Notes: generated by a model not told the origin, from the sequence alone. Counted from the stretch's first letter, positions 34,863 to 44,745 are shown. The stretch: 64,000 nt of DNA from J054 sp965223095 (GCA_965223095.1 OZ244979.1:2914001-2978000); one strand, 5' to 3'. Program-made: numbers and translations.

Positions 34863-34918
34863 GATCAGTCTTTGTCTATCGTCTGTTTAACTGTCAGCTA
34901 ACAAAAATCTCGGCCGGC

Positions 34919-35407
34919 TTAACGATACGGCGCGTCCGCGGCACGATCAGCGGCGATCGTCTCTTCATATTTTTCACCCACAGCCAACAGCTTATCCTTG
35001 GTCATGATGTTCTCTCCGCGCTGCTCCATGTGGTATTCAAAAACCCGCGTTTCCACGATAGCATCCACCGGACAAGATTCTTCGCAAAAACCACAGTAGA
35101 TGCACTTAAACAAGTCGATGTCGTAGCGCGTCGTCCGCCGCGTGCCATCGGCGGCCACATCCGAATCAATGGTAATGGCCGCAGCCGGACAAACCGTTTG
35201 GCATAGCTTGCAAGCAATACAACGCTCTTCGCCATTGGGATAACGACGCAAGGCATGCAGACCTCTAAAGCGCGGCGACTGGGGTGTTTTCTCTTCCGGA
35301 TACTGCACCGTCACTTTCTTGACAAAAAAATTGCGCCCGGTAACCCGCAAGCCTTGGATCAGCTCCCAAAGCGAAAAAGTCTTGATGATGCTGGTCAGGC
35401 TAGTCAT
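34919..35407 (-). CDS. nuoI: NADH-quinone oxidoreductase subunit I
   Basis: Peripheral subunit carrying clusters N6a and N6b. 162 residues from ATG 35407 (MTSLTSIIKTFSLWELIQGL); CIACKLCQTVCP and CIYCGFCEESCP are the two 4Fe-4S motifs. A 17-residue upstream extension to 35458 would overlap nuoH and is rejected. One base separates it from the nuoH stop. Confidence 0.97.
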   Translation of the reverse strand: MTSLTSIIKTFSLWELIQGLRVTGRNFFVKKVTVQYPEEKTPQSPRFRGLHALRRYPNGEERCIACKLCQTVCPAAAITIDSDVAADGTRRTTRYDIDLFKCIYCGFCEESCPVDAIVETRVFEYHMEQRGENIMTKDKLLAVGEKYEETIAADRAADAPYR

Positions 35408-35408
35408 A

Positions 35409-36491
35409 TCAAACGCTCCAGGGGCCAACGCGCATGATGACCATGGCGCCTTCCACAAAAATCCAAACTATGGTCACTGGAATAAACACCTTCCAGCCCA
35501 AACGCATGATCTGGTCATACCGATAACGTGGAAACGTGGCCCGAGCCCACAAAAAGAACAGCAGAAAAAAGCCAATCTTTACAGACAACCAGTGCAAGCC
35601 GGGCGCCCGCAAAACTCCCAAGCCCCAATCATCAAGAAACGCAAAGGCATTGCCAACGAAGAATGATTCCCAGCCACCCAAAAACATCACGGCGGTCAGC
35701 GCCGAAATCAATATCATGTTGGCGTATTCAGCCAGGAAGAATAAGGCGAAGGCCACACCGGAATACTCAACATGAAAACCGGCAACAATTTCCGACTCTC
35801 CCTCGGCCACATCAAAGGGCGCTCGATTGGTTTCGGCCAAGCCCGATATGAAGTACACGATAAACAAGGGAAACAAGGGCAACCAGAACCAGTTCGTCAC
35901 ACCCCCGGCCTGCGCTGCGACAATATCGCCCAAATTCAAACTGCCCCCGGCCATGAGTACGCCAACCAAGGCGAAACCCATGGCGATCTCGTAGGCCACG
36001 ATTTGCGCGGCCGAGCGCATGGCGCCCAACAAGGCATATTTTGAATTGGTCGCCCAGCCCGCGATGATGACCCCATACACACTCAAGGAGGTTAAGGCCA
36101 AGACATAAAGCAAGCCGGCATCGATATCAGCGATGGCGAAACCCGGAAACAAGGGAATCACCGCCCAGGTTGCCAGGGCGGGAATCAGTGACAACAGCGG
36201 CGCAATCAAAAAGAGGAAGCGATTGGCCTTTGCCGGCAATACCACTTCTTTAATAATCAACTTGATCACATCGGCAAAGGGCTGCAATAGACCTTTGGGC
36301 CCGACCCGATTCGGCCCAATGCGGTTTTGCATGTAACCGATGATTTTTCGCTCTGCCAGGGTCAAGAAAGCAACGCACAAGATAACGACGATTAACAATG
36401 GCAGGATCTGTACCGTGATAATCAGCACTTGCTGCAATAGCAGGGGCAAGGCCGCCCACAAGCCGACTAGAAACTCGGGCAGCTCAAACAC
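35409..36491 (-). CDS. nuoH: NADH-quinone oxidoreductase subunit H
   Basis: Membrane anchor of the quinone site between the peripheral and membrane arms. 360 residues, eight helices; AERKIIGYMQNRIGPNRVGP, GLLQPFADVIKLIIKE, GWATNSKYALLGAMRSAAQI, NRAPFDVAEGESEIVAGFHVEYSG (quinone-cavity loop) and WARATFPRYRYDQIMRLGWK are all present. ATG 36491. Confidence 0.97.
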   Translation of the reverse strand: MFELPEFLVGLWAALPLLLQQVLIITVQILPLLIVVILCVAFLTLAERKIIGYMQNRIGPNRVGPKGLLQPFADVIKLIIKEVVLPAKANRFLFLIAPLLSLIPALATWAVIPLFPGFAIADIDAGLLYVLALTSLSVYGVIIAGWATNSKYALLGAMRSAAQIVAYEIAMGFALVGVLMAGGSLNLGDIVAAQAGGVTNWFWLPLFPLFIVYFISGLAETNRAPFDVAEGESEIVAGFHVEYSGVAFALFFLAEYANMILISALTAVMFLGGWESFFVGNAFAFLDDWGLGVLRAPGLHWLSVKIGFFLLFFLWARATFPRYRYDQIMRLGWKVFIPVTIVWIFVEGAMVIMRVGPWSV

Positions 36492-36512
36492 GCCGATACT
36501 CTTTAATAAACA

Positions 36513-38627
36513 TCAAGCCACCCGCCGCGAGGGGCTGGCCGCAGTTTCACCGCGGGCTTGATTCGTTTGCTGCAACGACGGTGCACGGCGAACCAGTGCA
36601 TCCACCTGGTATAAAGTCACCGACGGCGGTGATATCCCGTCCTCGGATGACAAGTCCCCGTTCGTCTGCAGCCTGTTGTCGAGCTCAAGCTCACCGACGG
36701 CTGCTCTTAATTCTCGAGTGACCTCGTCCGCGCTGAGATACTCGCAATCGGGTAGCTCCAGCAAGTTTCCCAAAACCCGCAACACCTTCCAAGCCGGCCG
36801 GCTTTCGCCGACGGGACTGGCAGCGCCCGCAAAACTCTGCCACCGGCCTTCGACATTCACGAAGCTGCCGGCCGTCTCGGCGAAACTACCCACAGGTAGC
36901 ACCACTTTAGCGTGAGCGGCGATGGCATCATCCATGAACGTACTGATCGCAAGAACGTCATCGGCATTGCTTAGCAAGGCATCAGCCGACTCCCTACTCG
37001 GCAAATCGCAGCGCGCTTCCACACCTAGCAGCAATAAAGCACGCGGCGACGACTGCAGCAGCTCGGCCACATGCCGCCCTTTGTTTGGGCTAGACTCGCC
37101 GCCCAAGTTTCGGTGCGGCAGTACGCCGGCGAGACTCAAACCCGCGGCGTTCGCGCCCTCGGATAAATAACCCAGCTGCGCACCCGCATCGCGGGCCAGT
37201 TGGGCTGCCAGGCGTCGCAGCTGCGCGAATTGAGAATCCCGACTAGCGGCGTTACCCAATAGAACTAGCGCCTTGTCGGCGGCGCGCAAAGCCGCCACCG
37301 TCTGAGCGCGGGAATCATTGCCGGAGGCCGCCAAAAGCTGTTGCAATTCAGCGCACAGCTTCTCGTTAACGTGCTGCGCGGCGACGGGGAACAGCATATC
37401 CACCGCCGTGGTGTTGACAAAAGCGATGCGCGCGCCCGCCAGAGCTGCCTTGCGCACACGATGCGCCAACAAAGGCACCTCCCTGCGCAAATCACTGCCG
37501 ACAATCAGCACACAATCTTGCTGCTCCAAATCGGCCACGGACAGACCCAGCCAGGGAAACAAGGGGTCGGCATCCTGATCGCGAAAGTCTTGGCGCATGA
37601 GGCGATGATCAATATCAGCGGAACCCAGATGACGCAAAATACGTTGGGCCAAATACCCTGCTTCCGTCGTCGTACTGGGCGAGACCAAGGCCGCGCTCTC
37701 GGACCCCGCGTCCTTGAGGATGTTCGCAGCTACCTCAAGGGCTTCATCCCAAGCACAAGCCACCAAAGCTTCACCGCGCCGCACCATGGGTGTGGTGATG
37801 CGGTCCGATGAGTAAATACCCTCGTAACTGAAGCGATCACGATCACTGGCCCAGGTTTCGTTGACGGCCTCGTTGGTCTTGGGCACGACGCGCTTCACGC
37901 GGCCACCCAATACATGTAAGTGAATGTTCGCACCGAGGCAGTCATGGGGCGCCACGGAATCCCGCTGCTCCATTTCCCAAGCGCGGGCTGAAAACCGATA
38001 GGGCTTGTTGTTCAACGCACCAACGGGACACAAATCAATAATGTTGCCCGAGAGCTCATGATCGACACTCCTTTCGATGAAAGTGCCAATTTCAGTTCGG
38101 TCGCCCCGCCCCAGCGTGCCTAATTCTTGAATACCGGCAATTTCCTGACCAAAGCGAACACAACGGGTGCAATGAATACAGCGCGTCATATCCGTGGAAA
38201 CTAGCGGGCCCAGGTCTTTATCTTTAACGACGCGTTTACGTTCGGCATAGCGAGATACGTCGCGTCCATAGCCCATGGCCAAGTCTTGCAGCTCGCACTC
38301 GCCACCTTGATCGCAAATAGGACAATCCAGCGGATGATTAATGAGCAGAAACTCCATGGTGGCTTTTTGGGCCGCGATGGCACGGGGAGACTTGGTGAAT
38401 ACTTGCATGCCATCGGCTACTGGCGTCGCACAAGCGGGCAAGGGCTTGCCCACTTTCTCCACTTCGACCAAACAAAGGCGACAGTTAGCCGCCACGGATA
38501 ACTTCTCGTGATAACAAAAACGCGGGATATAGATACCGGCTGCGTCCGTCACCTCGATCAGCATCTGCCCCGGACTCGCCCGCAGCGTCTTGCCATTGAC
38601 CTCAATCTTGATGCGATCCTTACTCAT
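36513..38627 (-). CDS. nuoG: NADH-quinone oxidoreductase subunit G
   Basis: Large iron-sulfur subunit. 704 residues: N-terminal 2Fe-2S domain (FCYHEKLSVAANCRLCLVEV and CATPV), the N4/N5 region (CPICDQGGECELQDLAMGYG; CIHCTRCVRFGQEIAG) and a molybdopterin-oxidoreductase-like C-terminal part that no longer binds a pterin. Shorter than E. coli NuoG (908) and similar to the shorter form in alpha- and betaproteobacteria and in Xanthomonas-like groups. The C-terminal tail is Gln/Arg-rich and weakly conserved. Confidence 0.96.
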   Translation of the reverse strand: MSKDRIKIEVNGKTLRASPGQMLIEVTDAAGIYIPRFCYHEKLSVAANCRLCLVEVEKVGKPLPACATPVADGMQVFTKSPRAIAAQKATMEFLLINHPLDCPICDQGGECELQDLAMGYGRDVSRYAERKRVVKDKDLGPLVSTDMTRCIHCTRCVRFGQEIAGIQELGTLGRGDRTEIGTFIERSVDHELSGNIIDLCPVGALNNKPYRFSARAWEMEQRDSVAPHDCLGANIHLHVLGGRVKRVVPKTNEAVNETWASDRDRFSYEGIYSSDRITTPMVRRGEALVACAWDEALEVAANILKDAGSESAALVSPSTTTEAGYLAQRILRHLGSADIDHRLMRQDFRDQDADPLFPWLGLSVADLEQQDCVLIVGSDLRREVPLLAHRVRKAALAGARIAFVNTTAVDMLFPVAAQHVNEKLCAELQQLLAASGNDSRAQTVAALRAADKALVLLGNAASRDSQFAQLRRLAAQLARDAGAQLGYLSEGANAAGLSLAGVLPHRNLGGESSPNKGRHVAELLQSSPRALLLLGVEARCDLPSRESADALLSNADDVLAISTFMDDAIAAHAKVVLPVGSFAETAGSFVNVEGRWQSFAGAASPVGESRPAWKVLRVLGNLLELPDCEYLSADEVTRELRAAVGELELDNRLQTNGDLSSEDGISPPSVTLYQVDALVRRAPSLQQTNQARGETAASPSRRVA

Positions 38628-38633
38628 GACAGC

Positions 38634-39932
38634 TTAGGCCGCCTTAGCCTGGTCATCGACAATAGAACGACCACCGTTGTCAATCATGTACTCGAATTCA
38701 TGCCGATAGTGCTTCAAGAAACTTTGCACCGGCCAAGCCGCGGCATCGCCGAAGGCACAAATGGTATGACCTTCGATCTTGCCGGCCACATCCAGCAACA
38801 AGTCCAAGTCTTTGCGCGATCCCCGACCCTGTTGAAAACTCACCAGCATGCGATACAACCAACCCGTCCCTTCCCGACAGGGGGTGCATTGACCACAGGA
38901 CTCTTGGTAATAAAAGCGCGCAATACGCGTTAGCGCGCTCACCATGCAAGTGGTCTCATCCATCACGATCATGGCACCGGTGCCCAAGGCCGAACCGGCA
39001 TCGCGCAAAGAATCGTAGTCCATGGTCGCGTCTTTGATTTTTTCCGCGGGCAGTACGGGAACTGAGCAACCGCCGGGAATGACTGCTTTCAATTCGCGTC
39101 CATCAAGCACACCGCCCGCGATCTCCAGCAGTTCGCTAAAGGGCAGGCCTAGCGGCAACTCATAGTTACCGGGTTTATTCACATGACCCGATACGGAAAA
39201 AATAAGCGTGCCGCCGGAATTTTCCGGGCCCAAGCCCGCGAACCAATCCGGGCCTCGCCGCAAGATTGTCGGCACCGACGCAAAGCTTTGCGTGTTATTA
39301 ATGGTGGTTGGGCGACCGTATAAGCCAAAGCCCGCCGGGAAAGGCGGTTTAAACCGTGGGCGGCCGGGCTTGCCTTCCAGCGACTCCAACAGACCGGTTT
39401 CTTCGCCGCAGATGTAGGCACCCGCGCCCATAAAACCGTATAAATCGAAATCTATACCCGAGCCGCGCAAATTCTTACCCAACAAACCGGCTGCATAGGC
39501 CTCGAGCAAGGCGGCTTCGAAACGCGGTACGGGCTCATCCATGAACTCGCCCCGAATATAGTTGTAGCCCACAGTGGCGCCCATGGCCACACCGGCAATT
39601 GCCATCCCTTCAATGACGGCATGCGGGTTGTAGCGCAAGATGTCTCGGTCGTGACAAGTACCCGGCTCGCTCTCATCGGAATTGCAAACCACATATTTTT
39701 GACCTTCGGCATCGCGGGGCATAAAACTCCATTTCACACCCGTCGGAAAGCCTGCGCCACCGCGCCCCCGCAAGCCCGAAGCCTTGACCAGCTCAATGAT
39801 CTCCGGCGCCTTGAGCTCACCCTTGAGGACGCGTTCCCAAGATTCATAGCCCCCGTCGGCACGATAAGCAGCTAAAGTCCAAGGTTCATCCTGTCCCAGG
39901 GTATGAAAGCAAACCAAATTCTGTTCAGACAC
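38634..39932 (-). CDS. nuoF: NADH-quinone oxidoreductase subunit F
   Basis: NADH-binding, FMN and 4Fe-4S (N3) subunit that starts the electron chain. 432 residues: GLRGRGGAGFPTGVKWSFMP (NADH/FMN fold), NCDESEPGTCHDR-type NSDESEPGTCHDRDILRYNP, GAGAYICGEETGLLESLEGK, and the N3 ligands CGQCTPCREG plus HTICAFGDAAAWP. Begins 7 bp after nuoE and precedes nuoG by 7 bp. Confidence 0.97.
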   Translation of the reverse strand: MSEQNLVCFHTLGQDEPWTLAAYRADGGYESWERVLKGELKAPEIIELVKASGLRGRGGAGFPTGVKWSFMPRDAEGQKYVVCNSDESEPGTCHDRDILRYNPHAVIEGMAIAGVAMGATVGYNYIRGEFMDEPVPRFEAALLEAYAAGLLGKNLRGSGIDFDLYGFMGAGAYICGEETGLLESLEGKPGRPRFKPPFPAGFGLYGRPTTINNTQSFASVPTILRRGPDWFAGLGPENSGGTLIFSVSGHVNKPGNYELPLGLPFSELLEIAGGVLDGRELKAVIPGGCSVPVLPAEKIKDATMDYDSLRDAGSALGTGAMIVMDETTCMVSALTRIARFYYQESCGQCTPCREGTGWLYRMLVSFQQGRGSRKDLDLLLDVAGKIEGHTICAFGDAAAWPVQSFLKHYRHEFEYMIDNGGRSIVDDQAKAA

Positions 39933-39938
39933 CCGCGG

Positions 39939-40439
39939 CTACTCCAATCCTTCCAGAATCTCGTCGACTTTTTCAGGGGTCAGATCTTCATGATAACGAT
40001 GGTCCACCATCATCATGGGCGCGCCGGTACAAGCCGCAAGACATTCCCACTCTTGTTTTAGATGTATACGGCCATCGTCGGTGCTTTCACCGACCTTAAT
40101 ATCTAGCTTGTTCTCGACATAGCTGAGAATCTCATCGCCACCGCGAAGCATGCAAGAAATATTCGTACAGACGGACACGCTGTGCCGCCCTACCGGTTTG
40201 GTTTCAAACATGGAGTAGAACGCCGCGACCTCGAAAACCTGTATCGCCGGCAAATCCAAATAAGTCGCGACGGATTCCATCAGCGGCTCCGTTAAATAGC
40301 CTTGATTCTCATGTTGTACCGCATGCAAAGCAGCGATTACCGCGGAACGCTGTTTACCCTCGGGAAACTTCTCACGCCAGCGGTCGATCTCTTCACGAAC
40401 ATGCGCTGACAGTTCGGCTTTTTGAGCCGCGGCACTCAC
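39939..40439 (-). CDS. nuoE: NADH-quinone oxidoreductase subunit E
   Basis: Subunit with the off-pathway 2Fe-2S cluster N1a. 166 residues: an N-terminal helical part, then VAAFYSMFETKPVGRHSV, ligands in VCTNISCMLRGG and ECLAACTGAP, thioredoxin-like fold. Its ATG overlaps the nuoD stop by 4 bp. Confidence 0.97.
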   Translation of the reverse strand: MSAAAQKAELSAHVREEIDRWREKFPEGKQRSAVIAALHAVQHENQGYLTEPLMESVATYLDLPAIQVFEVAAFYSMFETKPVGRHSVSVCTNISCMLRGGDEILSYVENKLDIKVGESTDDGRIHLKQEWECLAACTGAPMMMVDHRYHEDLTPEKVDEILEGLE

Positions 40440-41689
40440 CGATCAATCTCTCCAAAAACGATGTCCTGGGTTCCAATCACGGCCACCACATCGGCCAACA
40501 TATGGCCTTCCACCATTTCCTGCATGGCGGAGATATGAGCAAAGCCGGGGGCGCGAACTTTAACTCGATAGGGTTTATTGGCCCCATCGGCAATAATGTA
40601 AACACCAAATTCACCCTTGGGATGCTCAATGGCTGCGTAGGCCTCGCCCGGCGGCACGGTGAAGCCCTCGGTAAACAATTTGAAATGATGAATCAGCGAT
40701 TCCATGTCGTCTTTCATTGCTTCCCGAGACGGTGGTGCATACTTGGCATCATCGATCATCACCGGCCCCGGATTCTCCCGCAGCCAATCGACGCATTGGC
40801 GCATGATCCGGTTCGATTGCCGCATCTCTTCAATGCGCACCAAATAACGATCGTAACAATCACCATTGACACCGACGGGAATATCAAAATCCACGTCGGC
40901 GTAAACTTCATAGGGTTGTTTCTTGCGTAAATCCCACTCGACACCTGAACCCCGCAACATGGGTCCGCTAAAACCCAACTGCAAGGCACGCTCCGGCGAA
41001 ACCACGCCGATATTTACCGTGCGCTGTTTCCAGATACGATTATCCGTCAACAAGGTTTCATACTCGTCGATTCTGGCCGGAAAGCTATCCGTGAATGCCG
41101 CAATAAAATCCAACAGCGAACCTTCTCTGGCGGCGTTCAATCGCGCCAAATCTTTTGCCGAACGCGAGCCGGAATCTTGATACTCCGGCATACGCTCGGG
41201 TAGATCGCGATACACGCCGCCCGGGCGATAGTAGGTCGCGTGCATCCGGGTGCCGGAGACCGCCTCGTAGCAGTCCATCAAGTCCTCGCGCTCACGGAAG
41301 CAATACAAGAACATGGTCATGGCGCCGATATCCAAACCATGCGCCCCGAGCCACATGAGATGGTTAAGGACGCGAGTAATTTCATCAAACAGAACGCGGA
41401 TATACTGGGCTCGCACCGGCGGTTTAATACCGAGCAGTTTTTCGATGGCCAAGACATAGCCATGCTCGTTGCACATCATGGAGACGTAATCGAGCCGGTC
41501 CATATACCCAATGCTCTGGTTATACGGCTTGCTCTCGGCGAGCTTTTCAGTCCCACGATGCAACAATCCCACGTGCGGATCGGCCCGCTGGATCACCTCA
41601 CCATCCATTTCCAGCACCAAGCGCAGCACACCGTGGGCGGCCGGATGCTGGGGACCAAAATTTAGCGTGTAATTTTGAATCTCAGCCAT
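40436..41689 (-). CDS. nuoD: NADH-quinone oxidoreductase subunit D
   Basis: The 49-kDa-type subunit that lines the quinone-binding cavity beside cluster N2. I place the start at ATG 41689 (MAEIQNYTLNFGPQHPAAHG), 417 residues, where relatives begin; an upstream ATG adds four residues. Motifs: HVGLLHRGTEKLAESKPYNQ, YMDRLDYVSMMCNEHGY, and the C-terminal HMLADVVAVIGTQDIVFGEIDR. The start overlaps the nuoC stop by 8 bp. Confidence 0.97.
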   Translation of the reverse strand: MAEIQNYTLNFGPQHPAAHGVLRLVLEMDGEVIQRADPHVGLLHRGTEKLAESKPYNQSIGYMDRLDYVSMMCNEHGYVLAIEKLLGIKPPVRAQYIRVLFDEITRVLNHLMWLGAHGLDIGAMTMFLYCFREREDLMDCYEAVSGTRMHATYYRPGGVYRDLPERMPEYQDSGSRSAKDLARLNAAREGSLLDFIAAFTDSFPARIDEYETLLTDNRIWKQRTVNIGVVSPERALQLGFSGPMLRGSGVEWDLRKKQPYEVYADVDFDIPVGVNGDCYDRYLVRIEEMRQSNRIMRQCVDWLRENPGPVMIDDAKYAPPSREAMKDDMESLIHHFKLFTEGFTVPPGEAYAAIEHPKGEFGVYIIADGANKPYRVKVRAPGFAHISAMQEMVEGHMLADVVAVIGTQDIVFGEIDR

Positions 41690-42386
41690 CGGCGGATTCA
41701 TCCTTTAGGTCAGCGGCATACCGGTTGTCATCGCGAATAATGCGCGGCACCAGCGTTCTTGGCTCAATGCTGACCGGCTGATAGATCACGCGGCCCTGCT
41801 CGGGGTCATAACGCACCTCGAGATTGCCGATCAAGGGAAAATCCTTGCGGAAGGGATGACCGATAAAACCGTAGTCGGTGAGTATCCGCCGCAGGTCGGG
41901 ATGCCCATCGAACAGAATGCCAAACAAATCGAAGGCTTCGCGCTCAAACCAATTGGCCGATGACCAAATTGAAGTAACCGAAGGCACCATGGGCGGATTG
42001 TTCGGACCGCAGAAAACGCGCAGACGAACGCGATGATTTCGCGCTACGGACAGCAAATGGTAAACAACGGCAAAGCGACGCGGGTCAAAGCTCGCGTCGG
42101 GATCCGGCACGATGGTCTGGCGAATGGCAGCGCGGCTAAAGCCGGTATCGGTCGCTGAATTTGTAGCCCATTCCGCCTGTCCATAACTGAGGTAATCGAC
42201 ACCGCAGACATCGATCAAGGTATCAAAAGCCAGCCTGTCGTCGTCTCGCAATTGCGTGGCGACCTCGAGCAAATGCTCTGGCGAGACTTCGAAGGTCAAC
42301 TCATCGCAATTGGATTCAACCGCCGTAAGCCGCTCACCCAACCGCGCGGTAATACGGGCCGCGAGGGCCTCTTGAGGTCGGCTCAT
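41682..42386 (-). CDS. nuoC: NADH-quinone oxidoreductase subunit C
   Basis: The 30-kDa-type peripheral subunit, separate from nuoD here (fused in E. coli). 234 residues: core FAVVYHLLSVARNHRVRLRV, WFEREAFDLFGILFDGHPDL and RRILTDYGFIGHPFRKDFPL, then GNLEVRYDPEQGRVIYQPVS. Overlaps nuoD by 8 bp. Confidence 0.96.
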   Translation of the reverse strand: MSRPQEALAARITARLGERLTAVESNCDELTFEVSPEHLLEVATQLRDDDRLAFDTLIDVCGVDYLSYGQAEWATNSATDTGFSRAAIRQTIVPDPDASFDPRRFAVVYHLLSVARNHRVRLRVFCGPNNPPMVPSVTSIWSSANWFEREAFDLFGILFDGHPDLRRILTDYGFIGHPFRKDFPLIGNLEVRYDPEQGRVIYQPVSIEPRTLVPRIIRDDNRYAADLKDESADG

Positions 42387-42393
42387 AGTCTGG

Positions 42394-42927
42394 CTACCGC
42401 GCGATGGTGTGGGTACGGCGGATCTTGTTCTGCAGTTGGATGATGCCGTACATCAGAGCCTCCGCCGTGGGTGGACAGCCGGGCACATAGACATCCACCG
42501 GCACAATGCGGTCGCAACCGCGCACTACTGCATAAGAATAATGATAGTAGCCACCGCCGTTCGCACAAGACCCCATGGAAATAACCCACTTGGGATCCGG
42601 CATTTGATCGTAAACTTTACGCAAGGCGGGAGCCATCTTATTGGTTAATGTCCCGGCCACAATCATCACATCAGACTGACGCGGGCTGGGACGAAAAATT
42701 ACGCCGAAGCGATCTAAATCGTAGCGAGCCGCACCCGCCTGCATCATTTCCACAGCGCAGCAGGCCAAACCAAAGGTCATGGGCCACATGGAACCCGTGC
42801 GCGCCCAGTTCACCAGCTTGTCTAAGCTAGCCACTACAAAACCACGCTCTTGTAGAATTTCGTCGCTACCAATGGGCAGGGCGCCTGCCTGTTGCAAGGA
42901 CAACGTAGACTCGGAACCTAGTCCCAC
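42394..42927 (-). CDS. nuoB: NADH-quinone oxidoreductase subunit B
   Basis: Carries cluster N2, the last electron donor to quinone. Motifs: MTFGLACCAVEMMQAGA with the vicinal Cys pair, GSCANGGGYYHYSY and VPGCPPTAEALMYG. I chose GTG 42927 because AAGGGG lies 8 bp upstream, giving 177 residues; a longer frame starts at GTG 42948 inside nuoA. The gene overlaps the nuoA stop by 10 bp. Confidence 0.95.
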   Translation of the reverse strand: MGLGSESTLSLQQAGALPIGSDEILQERGFVVASLDKLVNWARTGSMWPMTFGLACCAVEMMQAGAARYDLDRFGVIFRPSPRQSDVMIVAGTLTNKMAPALRKVYDQMPDPKWVISMGSCANGGGYYHYSYAVVRGCDRIVPVDVYVPGCPPTAEALMYGIIQLQNKIRRTHTIAR

Positions 42928-43283
42928 TCTAGCGCCCCTTTCTTCCACTCATAGACAAAACCCACGACCAAGACCGCCAGAAATATGGCCATGGCAACGA
43001 GGCCGAACAACCCAATTTTGTCCAGTGAAACCGCCCACGGGAATAAAAACGCAATTTCAAGATCGAAAATGATGAACAAGATAGCCACCAGGTAGTAACG
43101 CACATCAAATTTCATGCGGCTATCTTCGAAGGGCTCAAAACCGCATTCGTAGGGCGAGAGTTTTTCCGGCGTTTTTTCGCCGCTGGAAAGCAAAAAACCG
43201 AGGGTCAAAAGCACTAAGCCAATCGCCGTGGCAATGGCGAGGAACACCAAGATTGGCAAATAGCCCTGCAGCAACGACAACAC
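42918..43283 (-). CDS. nuoA: NADH-quinone oxidoreductase subunit A
   Basis: First gene of the operon; 121-residue membrane subunit with three helices. YECGFEPFEDSRMKFDVRYY (conserved loop with the Cys near the quinone site) and LFIIFDLEIAFLFPWAV are diagnostic. ATG 43283. It lies about 90 bp downstream of tRNA-Leu on the same strand, so secG, tRNA-Leu and nuo may share transcription. Confidence 0.97.
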   Translation of the reverse strand: MLSLLQGYLPILVFLAIATAIGLVLLTLGFLLSSGEKTPEKLSPYECGFEPFEDSRMKFDVRYYLVAILFIIFDLEIAFLFPWAVSLDKIGLFGLVAMAIFLAVLVVGFVYEWKKGALEWD

Positions 43284-43371
43284 TCCCTAGATAGCCTAGC
43301 TATTCTAACAATGCGCAGCGGCCGGCGAAACGTTGGCGGGCCACTAAAACACAATCAGCTGGTCAGGCTAT

Positions 43372-43456
43372 TGGTGCCGATGGCCGGACTCGAACCGGCA
43401 CGGCTTGCGCCACTGCCCCCTCAAGACAGCGTGTCTACCAATTCCACCACATCGGC
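43372..43456 (-). tRNA. tRNA-Leu (GAG)
   Basis: 85 nt class II tRNA with a long variable arm: GCCGATG acceptor, D arm GGTGGAATTGGTAGAC, anticodon arm CTGTC-TTGAGGG-GGCAG (anticodon GAG), T arm CCGG-TTCGAGT-CCGG and encoded CCA. Between secG and nuoA, as in many gammaproteobacteria. Confidence 0.96.
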
Positions 43457-43475
43457 ATAGCCTGAATCTGTTTGG

Positions 43476-43871
43476 CTAGGGTGCAGCCTCTTCCTTCGGC
43501 AGGTCGGGCGCGGCCGGCAATGCCGGCAAAACATCCGTGGCTTCAGGATCGATGCTCGGTAGATCAGGCGTCGGGGCAACGGCGGCCGGCTCCTGCAAAC
43601 TGGACTCAGTATCGACAATACTGGTGGCCTCGGGCCGCTGACTCCCCAGGTACGCCAAAACCAAACTACTCACAAAAAAAAGCGTGGCCAATACGGCTGT
43701 GCTTCTGGAAAGAAAGTTTGCCGAGCCCTTGGCCCCGAACACCGTGCCGGAAGCACCCGATCCGAAGGCTGCGCCGGCATCGGCACCCTTGCCCCGCTGA
43801 ATCATCACCAAGCCGATGATGCCCAGCGAAATGAACACGTGCGCAACCAAGACTAAGTTGTGAATTTCCAT
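43476..43871 (-). CDS. secG: Protein-export membrane protein SecG
   Basis: Accessory subunit of the SecYEG translocon. 131 residues: two membrane helices (VLVAHVFISLGIIGLVMIQR and AVLATLFFVSSLVLAYLGS) linked by GKGADAGAAFGSGASGTVFG, the family signature, then a Pro/Ala/Glu-rich cytoplasmic tail of about 50 residues. Starts next to the tpiA stop and is followed by tRNA-Leu. Confidence 0.96.
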   Translation of the reverse strand: MEIHNLVLVAHVFISLGIIGLVMIQRGKGADAGAAFGSGASGTVFGAKGSANFLSRSTAVLATLFFVSSLVLAYLGSQRPEATSIVDTESSLQEPAAVAPTPDLPSIDPEATDVLPALPAAPDLPKEEAAP

Positions 43872-44633
43872 TTATGAAGCTCTACCCGCAGCCGCGCAAA
43901 TCGTCAAGAAATCTTCCGCGTCCAAAGACGCACCGCCAATCAAGCCACCGTCGATATCTGCCATGCCGAACAGGTCGGCCGCATTGGCGCCCTTGACACT
44001 GCCCCCGTAGAGCAGGCGCAAATCGGCGGCTATTCTAGCATCCGCTGAGCCCACTAAGCTGCGGATACCGGCGTGAATTTCCTGGGCTTGCTCGGGACTC
44101 GCCGTGCGCCCGGTGCCGATGGCCCAGACCGGTTCGTAAGCCACAATGGCGTCAGCGAATGCGGCCACGCCGTGGGCCGAGATCACCGCCTCAAGTTGCC
44201 GCGTTACCACGGCTAATGACTGGCCCGATTCTCGTTCATCGAGGGTTTCACCAACGCATAAAATTGGAATCAAGCCGGCTGCTCGAGCCGCCTGGAATTT
44301 TGCCGCGACGCGCTCGTCGGTATCGCCGTAAAGACTGCGCCGCTCGGAATGACCCACGATGACGTGGCTACAGCCGACATCCGCCAGCATGTCTGCGGAA
44401 ACTTCGCCGGTGAACGCACCGCTGGATTCCACCGCGACATCCTGCGCACCGACCAACAGCGAGCTGCCCTGGGCCGCGGCAACGGCCGCCGGCAAATAAA
44501 CATAGCTAGGGCAAACCATCACTTGGGATTTGTCAGCCCTCGCAAGCCCGGCCAACACAGCCTGCAGCAAAGCGGCATTGGCCTTACGGCTGCCGTTGAG
44601 CTTCCAATTACCAGCGACCAGGGGTGTTCTCAT
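43872..44633 (-). CDS. tpiA: Triosephosphate isomerase
   Basis: Interconverts glyceraldehyde-3-phosphate and dihydroxyacetone phosphate. 253 residues; the catalytic Lys11 in GNWKLN, His95 in VIVGHSERR and Glu167 in AYEPVWAIGTGRTAS are all present, with the flexible loop 6 and LLYGGSVKGANA as phosphate site. ATG 44633. Classic neighbour of secG and glmM. Confidence 0.98.
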   Translation of the reverse strand: MRTPLVAGNWKLNGSRKANAALLQAVLAGLARADKSQVMVCPSYVYLPAAVAAAQGSSLLVGAQDVAVESSGAFTGEVSADMLADVGCSHVIVGHSERRSLYGDTDERVAAKFQAARAAGLIPILCVGETLDERESGQSLAVVTRQLEAVISAHGVAAFADAIVAYEPVWAIGTGRTASPEQAQEIHAGIRSLVGSADARIAADLRLLYGGSVKGANAADLFGMADIDGGLIGGASLDAEDFLTICAAAGRAS

Positions 44634-44745
44634 GCTTGGATACGAGCCAGTGATGTGACGCCATTTAAGCGCTTGTTTGACCGGGACTAGGTCCGAAAAG
44701 TGCGCGAAGGTTAGCCGCCTGGATGGCGGAAATCAATGTCAGTAC